Assembly: GCF_018131005.1 (NCBI RefSeq)
Contig: NZ_JAFCJK010000006.1
Coordinates: 186,001-250,000 of the forward strand
Source of the DNA: Bradyrhizobium lablabi
Lineage (GTDB): Bacteria; Pseudomonadota; Alphaproteobacteria; Rhizobiales; Xanthobacteraceae
DNA: 64,000 nucleotides
Direction of reading: 5' to 3'
Shown here: positions 61,375 through 64,000 of the stretch, one piece after another
Numbering within the stretch: the first letter of the stretch is position 1
Layout: the number at the start of each line of letters is the position of its first letter
Made by a program: the position numbers and the translations under genes
Notes under the pieces: model-generated
Seen by the model: only the letters and a program-made list of their open reading frames with translations
Databases searched by the model: none
Told to the model about the DNA's origin: nothing

Positions 61375-63691
61375 GTGCCCGTCCTCTCTTGACCGCAAAT
61401 GCCGAGATCACGGCGAGCGCGAAATAGGCCAGCGCCAGGCACCACAATACGCGCCAGTCATGCGCGACCTCCCAGATGCCGGCGCCCAGCTGGTTGATGC
61501 GTACGAGGCCATCGATCGCGGAGTCGGCAGGGAAGAGGCGCCCGAACGCCAGGGCCACCTCTGGGATGGCTTCGCGTGGCCAGGCGAAGCCGGCCATGAA
61601 GAACTGCGGCAGGCTGGTTGCGAGGAGGAGGATGGTTGCGTTCTCGGGTCGCGTGAACCAGGCGCCGACAGCCTGTCCCATGAAGCTCGTCGCCAGCAGA
61701 AAAACACTCGCAAGCGCGAGGAGTTGTGGAAGATGGCCGAGCGTCGAAAAGCCGTAGATGCGGGGCAGGACGATGACATAAAGCGCGAGCGCTGGAAGGT
61801 AGATGGTGAGATGAGCGACGCCGCGGCCGAGCACGCCGGCGAGCGCGCCGCCCCCTGCCGCCAGCGCAGTGCCGGTCAACATCGCTGCGCCGATCAGGAG
61901 GGTTTGCTGCAGGATCAGCACGAATGCCGCCGGCACGACGTAGCTCGCATAGCCGCCCACCGGGTTGAAGATCGGCTGCAGCAGAACGTTGGCCGGGCTC
62001 GACGTCGCCAGCTTCGCCTTGACAACGCTGCCATCCGAGCGCGCGCCTCGCGAGACGAACTCGGACGTCAACGCTCCGATCGCCGTGGCGACTCCGCTGG
62101 CGCTCGATCTGAATATGAAGAGGTAGGTGGCATCCGCGTAGATCGGAATGTGTGCGGTGATGCCTTTGAGCACGTCGCGCTCGGTGTTGGGCGGAATTTC
62201 GACGGCGGCAAAGGCCTGCCCGCGATCGATTGCGGCGCGCGCTTCGGCAAGCGTCCGGGCACGAACCACGACGCTCAATGCGCCACTGGCGTCCAGTGTC
62301 TCGACGATCTGGCGGCTGAGGTCGCTCAGATCATTGTCGACCACCGCGATCGGGAGCTTGCGAAGGATCTGGTTCAGATAGGGTTGCGGATAATAAATGC
62401 CATAGACCAGCGGAGCCAGGAACAGCAGGGTGAAGGCGCTCCGCGTTCCGAGCACGCGCCGCCACTCCGCCATGAATGCACCGCCGATGCCGCGCGGCGT
62501 TTGCTCTGTTTCGGGCGGCTCGGCGGGTCGCGCCATTGCAAACCAGCCCTTGCGCGTGAGGCTCGCCATGCGCAGCAACGCGAGTCCGGCAAACAGCACG
62601 GTCAGGCCGGCAAGCGCCGCGAAGGGAGCGGCGGAATCGGACACGGGCAATCCCCGGGCCGCCTGTCCGAGCAAGACGGCCATGTACCAGCGCAGCGGCA
62701 GGATCGCGCTCCAGGTTTGCGCAAAGGCATTCATGCCGATCGTGGGAAAGCCGACGCCGGCATAGCCGAATGCGGGCGAGGCAATCAGGCCCGCAAGCCC
62801 AAGTCCCGTCGCCAGGTCGCGCGCCAGGAGCTGCAGCAGGGCGCCCACCGACAGGTAGGCAATGATCAGGAGCGAAGCCGCGGCGACCATCAACGGCAAG
62901 TCTCCCTTGAAGGGAATTTGCAGCACGCCCTCCAGGAACAGCGGCTCGGCCAGCATGATCAGGAAGAAGATGCAAAACAGCGGCGCGAGCTTGCCGGCAA
63001 GGGCCGCGACCGGATCGCCGCCGGCGCTTTCCAGCCATTCTCGCGCGTTGCGACGGCGGAATTCGGAGCCGACGGAATAGCCGGCAGTCAGCGTGATCAC
63101 CACATGGATGATCGTCGGCAGCAGCGCGCGCAGCAGAAACTGCGCATAGTTCTTTTGCGGATTGACCAGCGCGATGGTCTCCGCGGTCAGCGTTCCTAGG
63201 GAGGCTGGCGCGGGCGTGGCCCGCCGGGCTGGGGCGGCCACGGCCGCCACGGCAGAAAGCGAATCGTTCAGTCCGGAGGACGCAATGCCGGACGGGGTCA
63301 GGAACTGCTGGTTATAGAAGCCGACGACCTGCGGGCGGCGCTGGGCCTTCAGGTCGCGCTCGAAATTCGGCGGGATGTAGATGGCGGAAATCGACTTGCC
63401 GGAGCGGATATCTTGCACGGCCGTGGACAGCGTGCCGGAGCGATCGACGATTTTCAGGCTCGGAGAGGCCGCAACATATTCGACCAGGGCACGCGAAGCG
63501 TCCGACTTGTCCTCGTCGACGACCGTCACCCCGAGCCCCCGGATGACCGGATGGCTGAACACCGTCGTCAGCACCACGAAGGCGAAGAGCGGCACGCCGA
63601 AGATCAGGAGCAGCGCGACACGATCGTGAAGCAGCCACCGACATTCGCGCCGTACGACCAGCCAAAACCCGGGTTTTGCGCCCAGACTCAT
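61361..63691 (-). CDS. ABC-2 type permease, two modules fused
   Basis: 776 residues made of two similar halves. Each has an N-terminal cytoplasmic part and helix (RECRWLLHDRVALLLIFGVP; AEWRRVLGTRSAFTLLFLAPL), a large extracytoplasmic domain (VVDEDKSDASRALVEYVAA...IYIPPNFERDL; VVDNDLSDLSRQIVETLDA...VEIPPNTERDV), and five helices. This is the YhiI/YhhJ-like layout normally split over two polypeptides or formed by homodimers. No ATPase domain is present, so an ATPase gene would have to lie elsewhere. Start overlaps the upstream fusion-protein stop (ATGA). Probable role: export of a hydrophobic compound. Confidence 0.85.
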   Translation of the reverse strand: MSLGAKPGFWLVVRRECRWLLHDRVALLLIFGVPLFAFVVLTTVFSHPVIRGLGVTVVDEDKSDASRALVEYVAASPSLKIVDRSGTLSTAVQDIRSGKSISAIYIPPNFERDLKAQRRPQVVGFYNQQFLTPSGIASSGLNDSLSAVAAVAAPARRATPAPASLGTLTAETIALVNPQKNYAQFLLRALLPTIIHVVITLTAGYSVGSEFRRRNAREWLESAGGDPVAALAGKLAPLFCIFFLIMLAEPLFLEGVLQIPFKGDLPLMVAAASLLIIAYLSVGALLQLLARDLATGLGLAGLIASPAFGYAGVGFPTIGMNAFAQTWSAILPLRWYMAVLLGQAARGLPVSDSAAPFAALAGLTVLFAGLALLRMASLTRKGWFAMARPAEPPETEQTPRGIGGAFMAEWRRVLGTRSAFTLLFLAPLVYGIYYPQPYLNQILRKLPIAVVDNDLSDLSRQIVETLDASGALSVVVRARTLAEARAAIDRGQAFAAVEIPPNTERDVLKGITAHIPIYADATYLFIFRSSASGVATAIGALTSEFVSRGARSDGSVVKAKLATSSPANVLLQPIFNPVGGYASYVVPAAFVLILQQTLLIGAAMLTGTALAAGGGALAGVLGRGVAHLTIYLPALALYVIVLPRIYGFSTLGHLPQLLALASVFLLATSFMGQAVGAWFTRPENATILLLATSLPQFFMAGFAWPREAIPEVALAFGRLFPADSAIDGLVRINQLGAGIWEVAHDWRVLWCLALAYFALAVISAFAVKRGRAHAQG

Positions 63692-64000
63692 TGCCGCGAC
63701 CGCCAGTCGAGATAGGCGCTCATGCCCGGTCGCAACTCGGGCACCGGCTGCACCGGATAGGCGCGGATCGAGAACGTTCTCAGATCGAAATCGCCCGAAG
63801 CGCGCGTGGCCCGCCAGCTCGCATATTCGCCCTTGGTCGCAATGAGCTTGACTTCGACCGGCACGACTCGGTCACCGAGCGCCGGAATACGGACATCGAA
63901 CCGATCGCCGACCTTCAGTCCTTTGACGAGATCCTCGCGTAGATCGAAGTGGATCCAGACGTCGGCCAGGTCGATCAGGGTGACGAGCGGCACGCCCGGC
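63688..64000 (-). CDS. Membrane-fusion protein (HlyD-like), C-terminal part
   Basis: Open to the right edge; the last 103 or so residues are present. LIDLADVWIHFDLREDLVKGLKVGDRFDVRIPALG and the terminal ELRPGMSAYLDW match the beta-barrel and membrane-proximal end of HlyD/EmrA adaptors. Its stop overlaps the ABC-2 permease start. With the protein at 60.4-61.4 kb it makes two adaptors for one permease. Confidence 0.8.
   Translation of the reverse strand, partial: PGVPLVTLIDLADVWIHFDLREDLVKGLKVGDRFDVRIPALGDRVVPVEVKLIATKGEYASWRATRASGDFDLRTFSIRAYPVQPVPELRPGMSAYLDWRSRQ

Noticed and set aside
61349..63199. 616-codon open frame on the plus strand opposite the ABC-2 permease
   Set aside because: Arg/Gln/Gly-rich composition typical of antisense frames in GC-rich DNA, with no motif; the minus-strand permease is clear.

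Overview
The window looks like chromosomal DNA of an alphaproteobacterium of the Bradyrhizobium/Rhodopseudomonas group. This rests on high GC with strong third-position bias, on conserved blocks typical of the group (mdh-sucC-sucD-sucA-odhB-lpd, atpHAGDC, rplU-rpmA-obgE-proB-proA-nadD-rsfS-rlmH-ctpA), and on intergenic palindromes of the kind common in these genomes. The genus is an inference from gene order and protein similarity recalled from memory; no database was searched.

Layout. 1-11.1 kb (+): end of zapE, then the TCA-cycle block mdh, sucC, sucD, sucA, odhB, lpd, with a DUF1579-type gene between sucC and sucD and an SDR oxidoreductase between odhB and lpd. 11.1-15.6 kb: two membrane proteins and a tight reverse three-gene cassette (small YLDPG-motif protein, methyltransferase, sulfatase-like membrane protein). 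15.7-19.7 kb: xerC, priA and a histidine-rich RlpA-like protein. 20.3-25.8 kb (+): F1 ATP synthase operon atpHAGDC with an Ohr/OsmC peroxidase gene between atpG and atpD. 25.9-31.6 kb: accessory stretch with a membrane-anchored adenylate cyclase, a His/Cys papain-like secreted protein, a small repeat protein, an isoprenylcysteine-methyltransferase-like protein coupled to a lipase-motif membrane protein, and an SGNH hydrolase. 31.6-45.7 kb (mainly -): two RppH Nudix paralogues, divergent polysaccharide deacetylase, ctpA, EnvC-like protein, rlmH, rsfS, nadD, proA, proB, obgE, MaoC, GNAT, rpmA, rplU, with one DMT transporter on the opposite strand. 46-48.5 kb: a sugar-kinase-like (ROK) protein whose motifs are in permuted order, an epoxide-hydrolase-like enzyme and tRNA-Ser(CGA). 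48.5-50 kb: gene-poor stretch and two HdeA-like periplasmic proteins.

50.1-60.2 kb is the most interesting region. It is a CoA-dependent catabolic and uptake cluster: family I CoA-transferase, dimeric alpha/beta-barrel protein, LacI regulator, shikimate-dehydrogenase-like enzyme, FAH-family hydrolase, IclR regulator, truncated crotonase, ABC ATPase, MaoC hydratase, substrate-binding protein and permease. A perfect 14-bp palindrome precedes the CoA-transferase. A near-identical copy and a weaker one lie upstream of the transporter operon, next to a separate palindrome that resembles an IclR site. I propose one regulon under two regulators for an unidentified small carboxylic acid.

60.4-64 kb (-): an export system made of a membrane-fusion protein (cut by the window edge), a duplicated ABC-2 permease and a second membrane-fusion protein. 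A one-base deletion at the 3' end of the last gene appears to have extended its reading frame into the operator region.
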